Shown in pieces: positions 11,126 through 22,373 of a DNA stretch of 64,000 nucleotides. The stretch covers positions 1 to 64,000 of the forward strand of contig NW_025933032.1 in NCBI RefSeq assembly GCF_000764305.2, read 5' to 3'. A model generated the notes under the pieces. The model was not told where the DNA came from. It searched no databases and worked only from the letters and a program-made list of their open reading frames with translations. Position 1 is the first letter of the stretch. The number at the start of each line of letters is the position of its first letter. The DNA is from Hyalella azteca (taxonomy: Eukaryota > Arthropoda > Malacostraca > Amphipoda > Hyalellidae). The position numbers and the translations under genes are program-made.

Positions 11126-11819
11126 GTAGTGCAAGAATTAACTGAACGCGATTTTGTTGTCCCTCAAAATGCATGTAAAATGCTGGTTGACAACCTGCCT
11201 GAAGACGCGGTCGTTTTTTTCAGTGGCGAGGCTCACTTCCACATTTCCGGGTTTCCGGCTGCGTCAACAGGCTAAACATGCGTTATTGGTGTGGTGTAAA
11301 TCCACGTGAGTTTCACCAGAAGCCACTTAACTGTGAGCGAGTTACTGTCTGGTGTACAGGAACATGATCGAGGAACTTTTTCTTCCAAGACTCGAAGAAA
11401 TGAACTTTAGGAACGTGTGGTTTCAGCAAGATGGAGCCACAACACATACAGCACGAGACTCGATGAATTTGTTGCGACAACATTTCCCCGATCGCCTCAT
11501 CTCTCTCAGAGGCGATCTCCAATGGCCGCCACGCTCTCCAGGTTTGACTCCATGCGATTTCTTTTTATGGGGATATTTGAAATTTCTGGTTTATGTCGAT
11601 CGACCACGGACCATAGCACACCTCAAGAACAACATTCGCGACGTCATTGCCAAAATACCGATTGATATGCTGCATGGAGTGGAAACCATTATGAAAAAAG
11701 CGACTTCATTAGTTTATGCACAATGGAGGCCGTCATTCATGAGATTTAATTTTCAAAACTGTATGGAAAAAAAATTTGGGATACTGTTTTCTCGAATAAA
11801 AAAAAATTTAAAACAATAA
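11126..11819 (+). pseudogene. Mariner DD41D transposase, broken
   Basis: The first piece (to 11275) carries ELTERDFVVPQNACKML and FFSGEAHFHISGF. A frameshift then leads to MRYWCGVNPREFHQKP and VTVWC. About 30-40 residues usual at this point are missing before YRNMIEELFLPRLEE (11352 on). The second catalytic Asp is in WFQQDGATTHTA and the third in PRSPGLTPCDFFLWGYLK, with 41 residues between them, which marks the DD41D group. The first catalytic Asp, usually in FSDEAHF, is Gly here. The N-terminal helix-turn-helix domain is absent. The protein would bind and cut nothing: DNA-binding domain lost, one catalytic residue lost, frame broken. Confidence 0.88.
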
Positions 11820-11845
11820 CTGAAGTACTTTTGTTTTTATTGACC

Positions 11846-11878
11846 TTTCAAATAAGTAAGTTTCTGTGGCGCACCCTG
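11846..11878 (-). repeat. Mariner right terminal inverted repeat
   Basis: Exact reverse complement of the left end; ends in GGCGCACCCTG before the TA duplication. Confidence 0.95.
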
Positions 11879-12382
11879 TAGTTATAATTTTCAAAAAATG
11901 CTAATGGATATTAAACGAATTTTTCTCCTAAGTAGCTATTTATTAGCAGGATTCATTCCAAAATAAACATCATTAAGGTCTACGTCCACAGGAATACTTT
12001 TTCTACAATAAACTTCTTCAGGCTCAAATTTATCACCGTTCAGAGTCGGACTTAGACTGGGAATTTTGGCGGTGGTGACGTACGAAAATTGTTATATGAA
12101 TATTAGATGCGTTTCCTGAATCGGCGGATTGCCGATTAACAATGTATCCGTGTGTATAAATGAGTGTCAGGAAGAGAACTAACAGCCGTTATCCTTGATG
12201 AAAGTTTTATAGGGAAATAAAAGCTAATTTTAAAAATCCCATATATACTTTGTTTCGTCTTTTTTTGGATTCAGATGAGATTAGAAAGATATTTCATAGG
12301 CTATATACGATGCACACCTCGCGAGTCATGATGAAACGCCACTTGTGTTGGTAGGTGATAAATCTTACCCATTGCTTCCTAA

Positions 12383-12747
12383 CTTGATGAGACCCCCGCC
12401 AAAACTTGGATGAAAGCAAGAAAATATTCATATACTGACTATCAAGAGATCGGCGTTGTGTAGAATGCGCCTTTGAAATTATGACTTTAAAATTCAGAAT
12501 TTTAACGAAGTTCGTCGAGACCAGCGTTACGCTTTTGCACAACATGATTCTTGTTGGTATTGAGAAGTTTTATATAGACACGGCATATACATCAATGAAA
12601 ATAAATGCATTGCATGAACAACAGGAAACTATTATTGCTCCTGTTCATAGAAACAGCTCTAGAATTGCAACAGATGTTCGGAAAAAATTTACAAATTATT
12701 TCATATCAGATGCTGGAAAAGATGCTTGGCAGTATCATATGCTATAA
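12383..12747 (+). pseudogene. PIF/Harbinger transposase, C-terminal fragment
   Basis: In order: LMRPPP, then (after a small frame change and a stop) LSRDRRCVECAFEIM, KFRILTKFVETSVTLLHNMI, and at the end VRKKFTNYFIS and AWQYHML. This is the last third of a DDE_Tnp_4 nuclease. The VECAF motif holds the third acidic catalytic residue, and KFRIL plus LLHNMI are family hallmarks. The first two catalytic Asp regions are not present. Part of the usual residues between TSV and LLHN is deleted. Clearly inactive. Confidence 0.75.
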
Positions 12748-12780
12748 ATAAACAAAAAGAATATTTTAGTACTGTGGGTG

Positions 12781-13005
12781 CTAAGTTCGTTCACTTCTAT
12801 TCTCTTTAATAAAAGAATTAAAGAAGACTGTATTATTACAGTTCTTAGCTGAAATATTGAGCGCAGCAGCTATCATAGACCAGTGGTTGCTAATGTATGT
12901 CCCATCACTGTGCTGTGGGTGAGAGGCATCCCAGATTGCGGGTACCGCCTCAACTGACGAGAGCAATGCTTCGACATTCTCCCATCGCGGCTGCTTGAAG
13001 GACAC
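12781..13005 (-). pseudogene. MADF-like protein of a Harbinger element, fragment
   Basis: 74 codons with VEAVPAIWDASHPQH, then SNHWSMIAAALNIS, matching the pattern of the MADF (Myb/SANT-like) DNA-binding domain: a Trp in the IWD position, a second aromatic HW, and a hydrophobic IAAAL helix. Harbinger elements normally encode such a protein that helps the nuclease bind DNA. It faces the transposase tail 33 bases away. The ORF ends soon after the domain, so only the N-terminal part is left. Confidence in the domain is moderate because of divergence. Confidence 0.55.
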
Positions 13006-13046
13006 TGCCGCGCGTTGCAGCGCCGAAGTATTTATCTACTCTAAAG

Positions 13047-14597
13047 CAGTGCTGCCAGCGACTATTTTTTGAAAAACCTAGATTATACCTCAGAAAAAAC
13101 CTAGAATTGAATGAAAAAAAAACTAGATTTACGCAAACATGTAATTCATAGTAATAATTCCTTGTTGTTCACATAGGAATGAGTATGGATATATAGGGAT
13201 AAGCATAAGTTACAGTTTGACATATTTTCAATTTTTTGAACTGTTATTAAATATATTACAATTACCATTCATCCTCATCCCCTTCGCAAACAACAGCTTT
13301 ATCAGCATGTCTTGCATCCACTAATCCACTTTCATATATCCTGTAAATGGCTCTATATAATGTCTCGTAGCAGTTCTCTATCTGGCTCCCATGTTATGCA
13401 AGACTGACCACGTTTCGTCACATGTTGTTTAGCGAGAATTCGGTCTCGGGTAGTTGTGTCTTTCAAAGAGTTTGTTTTTGAAGTCTTCACGCTATTGACT
13501 TGGGAGAAAATTCTCTCGACGCAGGCTGATGAATGCGGAAGAACTGTGAAATTTGTCATAAATTTTGATAAAAGTCCAAATTTGGGTTGGCCAAGACTAT
13601 CTTTCACCGATCTAAGGCTAGGCCAAAATTCCGGAATGCTGACAGTTCTGCTGATGCTCTGTGAGGTGCAAGTCCTCGGTTACTGTAGAGCTACGGTGCT
13701 CATCGTCAAGATAATTCAATTTATCTTCAGGCTCCAGGTTTTTGAACTGTGCCGCTAATGTTGCAATGTAAAAAAGTGAATAATTACAGACAAAGCTTGT
13801 GGGTTTAAAATGTTAGTTGTGCAATACAGCTTCTATCATCAAATAAAAATCTGTTGGATTTGTACACACAATGCTATCAATGAGTTCAAACAGTCTTTTC
13901 TGAATTTTCCGCGAATGACATCATTAGCCTCATGCTCCAACACTGCCATTGTTCTACCACTAATAAATATATCTTCAAGAGGGTCGATTGGTTTGCTAGA
14001 GCTTGGATCTACATGCATCACATAATTTTGATTTTGTCAAGCATTCTTCTCTAATGAAAAAGCTTAATATATTTTATATTCAGCAGATACCATCGAGTGA
14101 AGGACATGCAACCTAAAATGTTCAGATTGAAAATCTAAATTGAGTGCATTAACTTTCTTCAGAACATATTGAAGAAAACATAGCATATGTTTTGTGTCGC
14201 GACTAATTAGTAAATCATAAATTTTATGAGCTCCATAAAATTGATCAGTTTTTGCCTGCGACTCAAAGTAAAGAATTAAAGCATCCCACTGCTCCAATAC
14301 AACTGAAATTACATATGCTCTCTCGACTGGGTAGTGAACTGAACTGCCTCTCAATTATTAACCGACACGCACGCGAACTGTACGAGTTCTGTCCGAACTT
14401 GCACGAACATGTATTAGAAATTACAACAAGTAGTATTTACGCTCTCTTGACAATAATTATTGACTGATTTTTGCTTTTGGTGGATCATTCTCAAAAAAAC
14501 TTAGATTTAGATCAGTTTGTATATTAAAAACCTAGAAACTTAGCTGGGAGCTCAAAAACCTAGATCTGAGTTTATAAACCTAGCGCTGGCAGCACTG
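13047..14597 (-). mobile_element. hAT element, nested in the Harbinger remnant
   Basis: The ends are exact inverted repeats CAGTGCTGCCAGCG (13047) and CGCTGGCAGCACTG (to 14597), extendable by two bases. The interior encodes hAT transposase pieces on the minus strand. Subterminal AAACCTAGA(T/A)-type repeats cluster at both ends. I could not see a clear 8-bp target duplication (CTCTAAAG and CTGACGCG flank it), so the site may have decayed. Confidence 0.85.
13353..14354 (-). pseudogene. hAT transposase, broken
   Basis: Three open segments on the minus strand fit one protein. 14354-14064 has ERAYVISVVLEQWDAL and KHMLCFLQYVLKKVNALN, the mid-region typical of hAT transposases. 14021-13839 continues with VLEHEANDVIRGKFRKDCL. 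13607-13353 is the C-terminal dimerisation domain with GLLSKFMTNFTVLPHS and SACVERIFSQVNSVKT. The N-terminal zinc finger and the first catalytic Asp region were not found. Frame breaks lie between segments. The protein would normally cut and join its element's ends in the nucleus; this copy cannot. Confidence 0.8.
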
Positions 14598-14712
14598 CTG
14601 ACGCGGGCGCAGTGTACCGAAAACACTATACGCGTGTATACGTAGGCTCTCAGCCTGCAAACTGTAGTAGACGCAACCAATAGACGCAATTAATCGCCTC
14701 GTGAATAAGCTC

Positions 14713-15775
14713 CTTTAGTTAGTCGAGAATTAAGTTCGATGCAAATAAATAATCGGGAATATATATATACGGTTTTCCGGCTTTTTGAACATTTTTACAG
14801 TTTTCACATGAAAGTGAATACGGTTTACAACTCTCCCATCTGCTGAATCGATAAATTCTACCATTTCACAGCCCAATTAATATCTTTACATAGGGGCAGC
14901 TGTGAGATGCAATAAGTTGCAGTCTCTTAGCCACCTTTCAAAAATAATTAATAAGAACGTTAGGAGCAGCCGGCCGACATCTTATTCGAGTATTCGAAAT
15001 TAATATCAAGAAGTACTGAGCAATTCATTATATAATCCTCCCATCACTTTTTTCGAGGAGTAAATAAGTAAGTTATCACGCGGCACGAATGCACCTGCAA
15101 TGCATGAGGTTGGACTAGACCGATTCGTTTGTACCAAGTGGATAGTGAAAGGAATTAAAAGGAGGCAATTGTATTGAACTTATGCACTACAGTTATGGGG
15201 AAATTGACATCATATATTTGTACAAAATAAAAAATATCCAGTATAGTGGTTATAATTTTCAAAAACTATTAATGGATATATAACGAGTACATCTCCTAAG
15301 TATATATTGAATAGCAGGCTTCATGCCGGATTTCACAGCATCATAAGGTCTACGTCCTAGGAAAAACTTAAAAACATCAATAAACCTCTTCAGGCTCAAA
15401 TTTATCATCGTTAAAATTACACTTAAAAACGTGCCGATGAATGGGAATGATGGTGATGGGTATGCTCAAAAATAATTATAACGATATTAGAAGCGTTTGT
15501 TGAAAATACATTGCACATCCATTACCATTTGATCCTAGAAACCGTTTATATTAGTCAAGTAATGCCTAAATAGAATAGTAAATTGAGCTAAATGTGTGAA
15601 TTGCCGATTAACAATGAACTAACAGATTGTGTGTCATCTTAAAGATTGCCATGCCAATGGAACTTCGCCCATCGATATGTCTTGTTTTGTTTTCCATCAA
15701 AAATATTCATTCTTCGGCATATATTATTGTGTTCTCAGTAATTGCAGTTAGAGAATTAAGCACGCTGTTAAAAGA
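14713..15775 (+). repeat. Composite repeat, X block (forward, 5' truncated)
   Basis: Begins mid-block at GTTAGTCGAGAATTAAG, then GGTTGGACTAGACCGATTCG (15109) and TTGCCGATTAACAATGAACT (15601). It runs into an L fragment. Confidence 0.7.
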
Positions 15776-15859
15776 ACTGTTTTAGTAAAATTATATGATG
15801 TAAATCTGACGAATGGCTAATTGCGTAGGTTCCAGGGTTCGTTCATCCCGTCGGAATGC

Positions 15860-15990
15860 GATCTCATTCAATAATACAACTATACTCATAACATAACAAC
15901 TATACTCATAACAACATAACATAACATAATGATGTCGGCGCTGAAATGTAGGCCTGATGTGGCCTGTCGCCGATTCTTTTCCTTTTCGTG
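15860..15990 (-). repeat. Reverse LINE tail joined to a forward LINE body
   Basis: A run of ATAAC repeats, then GATGTCGGCGCTGAA, GGCCTGATGTGGCCTGTCGC and CGATTC. This is the L-block 3' UTR in reverse. It pairs with 16372-16422 of the forward copy next to it. Confidence 0.75.
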
Positions 15991-16304
15991 CCTTGTTTAC
16001 TCATAATTTAGAGCAGGTCTCAAAAAGACTAGAAGACTTTGAAATAAGCACCAACGCCAGGGGCCAGAACTGTAAAGTAAAAGAACTGCGTTGCAACTCA
16101 TCCACGCGACAACATTTCTTCTCGCTTCGAGTCACCGACATGTGGAACAGCCTCCCTGATTACATCGTTGACGCTCTGAGTATGAACGCGTTCAAGAACA
16201 GACTAGGTAAAGCTATGGACAAAATACTGTATGTATGTTCAGACTTGAAATGCCTAGCACCATATCGAATCTGGTGGAAGTTTGGTAGCTACTTCAAACT
16301 TTAG
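15957..16304 (+). pseudogene. Non-LTR reverse transcriptase C-terminus (L block)
   Basis: A 115-codon frame. Residues 1 to about 15 come from an inverted 3' UTR piece and are not protein-coding by origin. The rest has the usual RGQNCKVKELRCNS, FFSLRVTDMWNSLPDYIVDA and NAFKNRLGKAMDK. In CR1/L2-like elements this region lies after the thumb of the reverse transcriptase. No RT catalytic motifs are present. This is the cleanest L copy in the window. Confidence 0.75.
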
Positions 16305-16490
16305 TCAGTTTTGAAAAGATACTGTCAAAAGAACTGTTTTTAGATCTCCTGTGAATTTGTCACAAAATTACAAGAATCGGCGACAGGCCACAACATGCCT
16401 ATTCTTCAGCGCCGACATCACTATGATACGATATGATATGATATGATATGATATGATATGATATGATTTGATATGATATGATATATTTAA
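15991..16490 (+). mobile_element. Non-LTR retrotransposon 3' end (L block)
   Basis: Coding tail, 3' UTR (AGAATCGGCGACAGGCCACA, TCAGCGCCGACATCACTATG) and a regular (TATGA)n tail at 16425-16488. 5' truncated. Confidence 0.8.
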
Positions 16491-17040
16491 TTTATATTAA
16501 AATAGGTATTGGCGACATGAGTTGTTGATAAATATTCATTAACAACTCCTTCATATTTCAACAATTTGTCTGTCGCTTCTCTATCACTAATATATATCGC
16601 TAGTTAAATGTCTTAAGTAATGTCCTACAAATACAAGATTTTTAAAAATTCACCAAACCATTAGAGTATATCCGGACTACGTTCCTAATGAAGTTAGTCC
16701 TAAAAATATTATTTTTCGCGCAAAGAAAGAAACATTTAAGCCGAAACTAAAAATTTACTCGCCAATCCTAGCAGGTGCAGGACAGAGGACACCAGTAGTT
16801 GGATGGTTCTGTTAATTAGTAATAATAGTAATGATGTTTATTAGTAATTAGTATTGTCTTAATAATAATTTGGCATTGGTGAAATGGCAATAATGGGTGA
16901 AAACATTGCTTGAACACATTGACACATCTGGGGCCTTGTCCATTAGAACGCATGGATCAAATGGAATCTTTCATGCATATGGTATTTTTTGCTGGTAGCA
17001 AGCATTGGTGCATTTGAATGTTGGCTGCTTTGGTCGTTCC
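16491..17040 (+). repeat. Composite repeat, S block (N block deleted)
   Basis: The spacer follows the tail as elsewhere (AGGTATTGGCGACATGAG, hairpin, CACCAAACCATTAGAG). The N-block ORF is missing here; the sequence jumps from TTGGCATT near 16870 to AAGCATTGGTGCATTTGAA. Confidence 0.7.
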
Positions 17041-18312
17041 CTGGCATAGTCGTTTTTGATACTTTCTTGGATGATTTACTCGTATGTTTTTCCATTCCAT
17101 CGGTTCGTGTTATATATTTAGTTCAGTTTCCGCTCGAATAGGTTTTTTTGAAAATTCATTCTGTCATCTGGAAAATTTTCTGAATTTTTGTTTTGTTCTG
17201 TTTTCTGAAATTTTCTGTTCCAAAAGGAAGGAGCGTTGATTAGTTAGTCGAGAATTCAATTTGATGCATATAAATAATCGTAAATATATATACGGTTTAC
17301 TAGCTTTGAAAATTCGGGCAGTTTTCGCATCCAAATGAAGTTTCGCATGAAACAAGTCCCTGAACGACTTAAGTAACCTCCATCGATACGCCGCTAAGAG
17401 AGGCAATCAGTTGCAATCTCATCGCCAGCGTTCAAAATTTAAAAAGTTCATAAGTAACTTTCTTCTTCTTAAGTACTGAGTTATTTGAACGGATGTCCTG
17501 AAATACTGAGTACTTCACAAAGAATTCCCACCATAACTTTTTTCGAGGAGTAACTGAGTGAGTTATCACCTTGCATGAATGCACTTGCAATGTTAGAAGT
17601 TGTACTAGACCGATGCGTTCGTACCAGGTAGATAGAGAAAGAAGTTAACAGGAGGCAATATTCACAATGATGTGGGCAGAATGCATGGATGAAATTGGCA
17701 CAGTAGTGCGATACTTTTTCAAATTGTAGCCATTTGATTTGTTGCACACACTTGGAAAAATCCCGTATGGTAGTTAATATTTACAAAAAATTCTTATGGA
17801 TATTCAACGAATGATTTTCTTGAGTAAATATTGATTAGCAGGATTCATGCCGGATTTCGCATCATCAAGGACTACGTCCGCTGGAATACTTCTTCTACAT
17901 TAAACTTCTTTAGGCTCAAATGTATCACCGTATAGAATCAGACTTAAAAACATGCTGATGAATGGGAATGATGGTGGTGGTGACGTACGAAAACTGTTAT
18001 AAGAATATTAGAAGCGTTTGTTAAAACACATTAAACATTCTTGAACATTTGCTCCTAGCAAACGGTTTTTATTAGTCAAGTAAAGCCTAAATTAAATAGT
18101 GAATTAAGCTCAATATGCGGATTGCCGATTAGCAATGAACTAACAGGTCGTCTGTCATCTCAAAGATTGGCTTGCCAACGGCGCTTCGCCCATCGATATG
18201 ACTTGTTATGTTACCCACAAGAAGATGTATTTTTTGGAATTAATTATTATGCTTTCAGGAATTGCAGACAGAAATCCAATTGCGTCATTCCAATTGGTAG
18301 CTGTTTAAGTCG
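17041..18312 (+). repeat. Composite repeat, X block (forward, internally deleted)
   Basis: Starts GTCGTTTTTGATACTTTCTT. It lacks the CTATAGCTCATTG portion and resumes at AAGGAGCGTTGATTAGTTAG. It ends with GATTGCCGATTAGCAATGAA and the ATCGATATGACTTGTTATG region. Confidence 0.7.
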
Positions 18313-18349
18313 GCTATATTAAGATGTAAGAGTATGGAAAATGATTAAT

Positions 18350-18440
18350 TTTGAACTTCTCGAATGAATTGAATATATTAAACTGGATCTCCTCTAGTCA
18401 CACAGTTAGAAAATGTCCATTTCATTGGATGTATACATTT
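18350..18440 (+). repeat. S-block flank without LINE tail
   Basis: CTCCTCTAGTCACACAGTTA and GAAAATGTCCATTTCATTGG precede the spacer where other copies have the L tail. The same sequence, inverted, occurs at 57180-57260. These two copies may show the state before the LINE joined. Confidence 0.6.
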
Positions 18441-19145
18441 GTATTAAATAAGGTATTAAGAACACGAATTGTTGATAATTATTCGTCAACAACTCCTTCA
18501 AATTTCAACAATTTGTCTCTCGCATCTTTAACATTAATATTCGTCTCTAGTCTAGAGTCTGACTTGCAAAATTAATGGAAGCTTTAAAAACCATCAACCC
18601 ATTCAAGTGTAACCAGACTGCGTTTCTAATGAAATTAGCCCTAGAAAAATTATTATTTTTCGCAAAGAACGAAACATTGAACCGAGACTGAGAATTTACT
18701 TGTCAATTTTGAGTAGTAGCAGTACTTTTTATTAGTAAATAGCCCTTTTCCCTGTTCTATTATCGAATAGCAATGTCTCGAATGAATAGAATGTTAGCAA
18801 GCAATCCTGTTCGACGTGTTAGCCTATAAAACATTTCCGAGCATCGTTATTTAATAGGGAAAAAATTAACATTGTAGTACGCTAGGCATGCTGAGGTCAT
18901 GGGGTAAAGTAAACAATGAATAAGTATAACAACGATAAATTTTTTATAAGAATTCCGTATGATATTTCCATCGGATAATATCGTTTTCCAGCTCATGCTT
19001 GTGTTCTAGCTGCGCGGCATCAGCGGCAAATATTGAGTCTTCCAGAGCTGCGCGGCGAGAAGGAGGCCTTCCCAGGGAGACTACGCCATTTCCAACTCCA
19101 TTAACGCGACGCTCCACATAATAATGCGGGCACTCCACAACTGAT
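18441..19145 (+). repeat. Composite repeat, S and N blocks
   Basis: Spacer with hairpin (18470-18500), then the N block up to the ORF on the minus strand. A more diverged copy than most. Confidence 0.7.
18944..19138 (-). other. Conserved short ORF of N block, diverged copy
   Basis: 64 codons with SLGRPPSRRAALEDSIFAAD and AQLEHKHELENDI. It differs from other copies (KYLFAAHDEQQ) yet keeps the reading frame and the charged helix. It lacks the MVSEDG start. As the most divergent relative, it is the best copy for testing whether the frame is under selection. Confidence 0.3.
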
Positions 19146-19249
19146 TAGTCATACCTGATGGAATATGTCAGCTAATACTAAAATATAATAATTAATTCCA
19201 GAGGATACATCTTTTTGGTGGGTGACGTAACAAGTCATTTCGATGGTTG

Positions 19250-20995
19250 CACTAATTTCTCGTAATTAGTGCGTTTCAAGCATCCGAGAATATCAGGGTT
19301 GAGAGACAACGTAGCCGATGTATAAAATTATAGGGTTCACCCATTAAAATAATAGTCTCAAATTAGATCATTCAATCTTATATTTTTTCATTATAATCAC
19401 AGCAATGGTTGCTGCAGATTTTTTCTTGGATAATTAACTCGTATGTTTTACCGTTCAGGATTTCGTGATATATATTTAGCTTAGTCACCGGTTGAATAAT
19501 TTTTTCCTAAAATTACATAGAAAATTTAAATATTAGGGCAATTTGTAATCAAAATTCTTGAGTAGTGGGTAGTTTTTTGGGCAATTATTTGTTACGTTAA
19601 CTGTGATGGGATAGCTCACTTAAAAGCGCTGAACATATTTGCAGACATTTGAAGTGCCTATAGCTCATTGATAACTGCTCCCAAATAATAGGCATGAATA
19701 TTGAATAAATTAATTCAAAATAAAAAGCATAGTAATTGTTCAGGAAACATGTGCGGGTCATATGTGATCGATGAATTAGATTTTAAATTTATTTGCACGA
19801 TTTCGAGGTAGAAATAAATCCAAAATTTGGTTTTCAAAAATTGTATACGTACTATATCATATTGAGGGAAATTCTTCAGTACTATGGATTTCAAAAGTCA
19901 TCTTGACGGACTTATTTCTGTTCCAAAAGAACGGAGCGTTCAGTTAGTTAGTCGAGAATTTATTTTGGTGCAAATAAATAATCGGGAACATATAACCGGT
20001 TTTTGGCTTTTTGAAAATTTTGGCAGTTTTTGCATGAAAGTGAAATAGGATTCGGTTTACAACTCTCTCATCTGCTGCATCGATAATTTCTGTCGTTTCA
20101 CAGCCCTTTTATCATCTTCATAAATGGGCAGCTGAGAGATGCATTCAGTTGCAGTCTCTTTGCCACCGTTCAAAAATAACGAATCTGAATATAGCAGAAG
20201 CCGCTCAGCATCTGTTGTGAGTATTTTGAATGAATATCAAGAAGTACTGAGCAATTTCTTATACAATCCTCCCATCACTTTTTTCGAGGAGTAACAAAGT
20301 AAGTTATCACGCGGCACGAATGTACCTGCAATGCATGAGGTTGGCCTAGAGTCTAGACCGATTCGTTTGTACCAAGTGGACAGTGAAAGAAATTAAAAGG
20401 AGGCAATTGTAACGAACTGACGCACTACAGTTATGGGGAAATTGACATCATATATTTGTGCAAACATGAAAAAAATCCAGTATAGTGGTTATAATTCTCA
20501 AAAACTGTTAATGGATATTTGACGAATACTTCTCTTAAGTAGATATTGAACAGCAGGATTCATGCCGGATTTCACAGCATCAAGGACTACGTCCTCAGGA
20601 ATACTTAAAAAACATCATTAAACCTCTTCAGGCTCAAATTTATCATCGTTTAGAATTACACTTAAAAATGTGCCGATGAATGGGAATGATGGTGATGGTT
20701 ATGTAAGAAAATAGTTATAAGGATATTAGATGCGTTTGTTGAAAACACATTGCACATTCATTAACATTTCTCCTAGTAACCGTTTTTATTAATCAAGTAA
20801 TGCTTAAATAGAATAGTAAATTAAGATAAACGTGTGAATTGCCGATTAGCAATGAACTAACAGATCGTGTGTCATCTTAAAGATTGGCTTGGCAACGGCA
20901 CTTCGCCCGGCGATATGTCTTGTTATGTTACCCATCAAAAAGATCCTTTCTTCGGAAAGTAAATGATTTACTCAGTAAATGCAGTTAGGACTTTT
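19250..20995 (+). repeat. Composite repeat, X block (forward)
   Basis: Nearly full length: AGTGCGTTTCAAGCATCCGA, GTGCCTATAGCTCATTGA (19655), AGAACGGAGCGTT (19928), CACGCGGCACGAATG (20309), CGGATTTCACAGCATCAAGG (20566), TTGCCGATTAGCAATGAACT (20838). Confidence 0.75.
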
Positions 20996-21069
20996 ATAAC
21001 GTCTAACATGTGGGTAGAGGAAATGCTGTTTTAATAGAATATATAATTGCCCCTAGGACTCTTGCATCA

Positions 21070-21640
21070 AGTCCGAATGGCGATCTCATTCAATTATACA
21101 ACTATGCTCATGATTTAGAGCAAATCTCAAAAAATAGTAGACTTTGAAAAAAGAACCAACGCAAGGGGCCGCTTCTATAAAGTAAAAGAACTGCGTTGCA
21201 ACTCATCCACGCATCAACATTTCTTCTCGCTTCGAGTCACCGACATGTGGAACAGCCTCCCTGATTACATCGTTGACGCTCCGAGTATGAACGCGTTCAA
21301 GAACAGACTAGATAAAGCTAGGGAGAAATATATGTTCAGACTTGAAATGTCTAGCACCATATCGAACTTGGTGCAAGTCTGGTAGCTATTTCAAACTATC
21401 GTCAGTCATGAAAAGATCCTGTCAAATAGAACTGTTTATAAATCTCCTGTGAATTTGTAACTAAAATTACAAGAATCGGCGACAGGCCACATCAGGTCTA
21501 CTCTTCAGCGCCAACATCACTATGATACGATAGAATATATAATATGATATTGTATGATATAATATGATATGATATGAAATTAATTGATATGATATGATAT
21601 TATAAGATATGATATGATGTATGGTATATGAGATATGATA
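21070..21640 (+). mobile_element. Non-LTR retrotransposon 3' end (L block)
   Basis: Contains CGTTGCAACTCATCCACG, the DMWNSLPDYIVDAPSMNAFK coding stretch, GGCGACAGGCCACATCAG, and an irregular TATGA-rich tail at 21525-21640. Frame breaks upstream. Confidence 0.75.
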
Positions 21641-21945
21641 AATTACGGTTAAATCAATTATCAGGTATAGGTATTAATTAGCAGTTAAATAAATAATCAG
21701 TTGAAATAATTATCAGCTAAATCATTTATCAGTTAAATCAATTATCTGTTAAATTAATAATAAATTCAATCAATTATCAGTTAAATCAATTATCATATAT
21801 CTCAATTATCAGCTAAATCATTTATCTGTTAAATAAATTATCTGTTAAATCAATTATCAATTAATTCAATTATTAGCTAAATCAATTATCAGGTAAATCA
21901 ATTATCAATTAAATCAAATATCAATTAAATCAGTTATCAGGTAAG
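21641..21945 (+). repeat. 16-bp minisatellite (ATCAATTATCAGTTAA)
   Basis: About 19 degenerate units of ATCAATTATCAGTTAA. The same unit forms an array at 60357-60650. A hAT-type element is inserted in it; the array resumes briefly after 23192. Confidence 0.8.
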
Positions 21946-21955
21946 CAGTGCTGGG

Positions 21956-22373
21956 CAGTAGCGCGCTACATGTAGCGGCCGCTACTACTAACGGTCGCTA
22001 CATTTTCAGTAGCGGTAGCGGTGCTACATTTAAGCATATGTAGCGGTAGCGGTGCTACATTAAAGCAATTGTAGTGGTAGCGGTAGCTACCGCTACAATC
22101 AATAAATGTAGCGGTCGCGGTAGCTACAAGGCTTTAGGCCGCTACAATCAATCAAGGCCGCTAAAATCAATAAATTGTAGCGGTAGCGGTAGCTACAAGG
22201 CTTTACCAATAAATGTAGCGGTAGCGCTGTAGCGGCAAAACCTCGTATCGCTACTTAAATATGTAGCGGGCGCTACCGCTACCGCTACATTGCCTTCAAT
22301 GTAGCGCCACTACCGCTACTGAAATTTGAAAATGTAGCGGCCGCTACATGTAGCGCGCTACTGCCCACCTCTG
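21956..22373. repeat. GTAGCGG-rich terminal array, left part
   Basis: Dense GTAGCGG/CCGCTAC units in both orientations that can fold into long hairpins. It ends with an inner terminal-repeat copy. Confidence 0.75.

Larger units (their letters stand above)
10989..11878 (+). mobile_element. Tc1/mariner element, DD41D type (defective)
   Basis: An 890-bp element with perfect 33-bp terminal inverted repeats beginning CAGGGTGCGCCACAGAAA. It is flanked by TA on both sides (10987-10988 and 11879-11880), the standard target duplication of this superfamily. It sits inside an X block. Intact ends argue for fairly recent movement, but the transposase within is broken, so another copy must have supplied the enzyme. 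Confidence 0.92.
9690..12141 (+). repeat. Composite repeat, X block (forward), split by mariner
   Basis: The longest forward X block. It starts at ATCATCGTTAACATATTCACC, a start seen again at 63925 and inverted at 51050. Landmarks: GTGCCTATAGCTCATTGA (10159), GAACGGAACGTT (10456), GAATGCACATGCAA (10754), CTACGTCCACAGGAATAC (11977). It ends in CGGATTGCCGATTAACAATG. A mariner element interrupts it at 10989-11878. Confidence 0.75.
12142..14712. mobile_element. PIF/Harbinger remnant, split by a hAT element
   Basis: The left part (12142-13046) carries a transposase C-terminus on + and a MADF-like ORF on -, converging tail to tail as is usual for Harbinger elements. The right part (14598-14712) has GC-rich sequence such as CACTATACGCGTGTATACG. 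The 8.8 kb derivative shares its left and right segments. Borders are approximate, and X sequence lies on both sides. Confidence 0.6.

Noticed and set aside
10839..11174. 111-codon minus-strand ORF
   Set aside because: Crosses the mariner border; half is X sequence and half antisense mariner.
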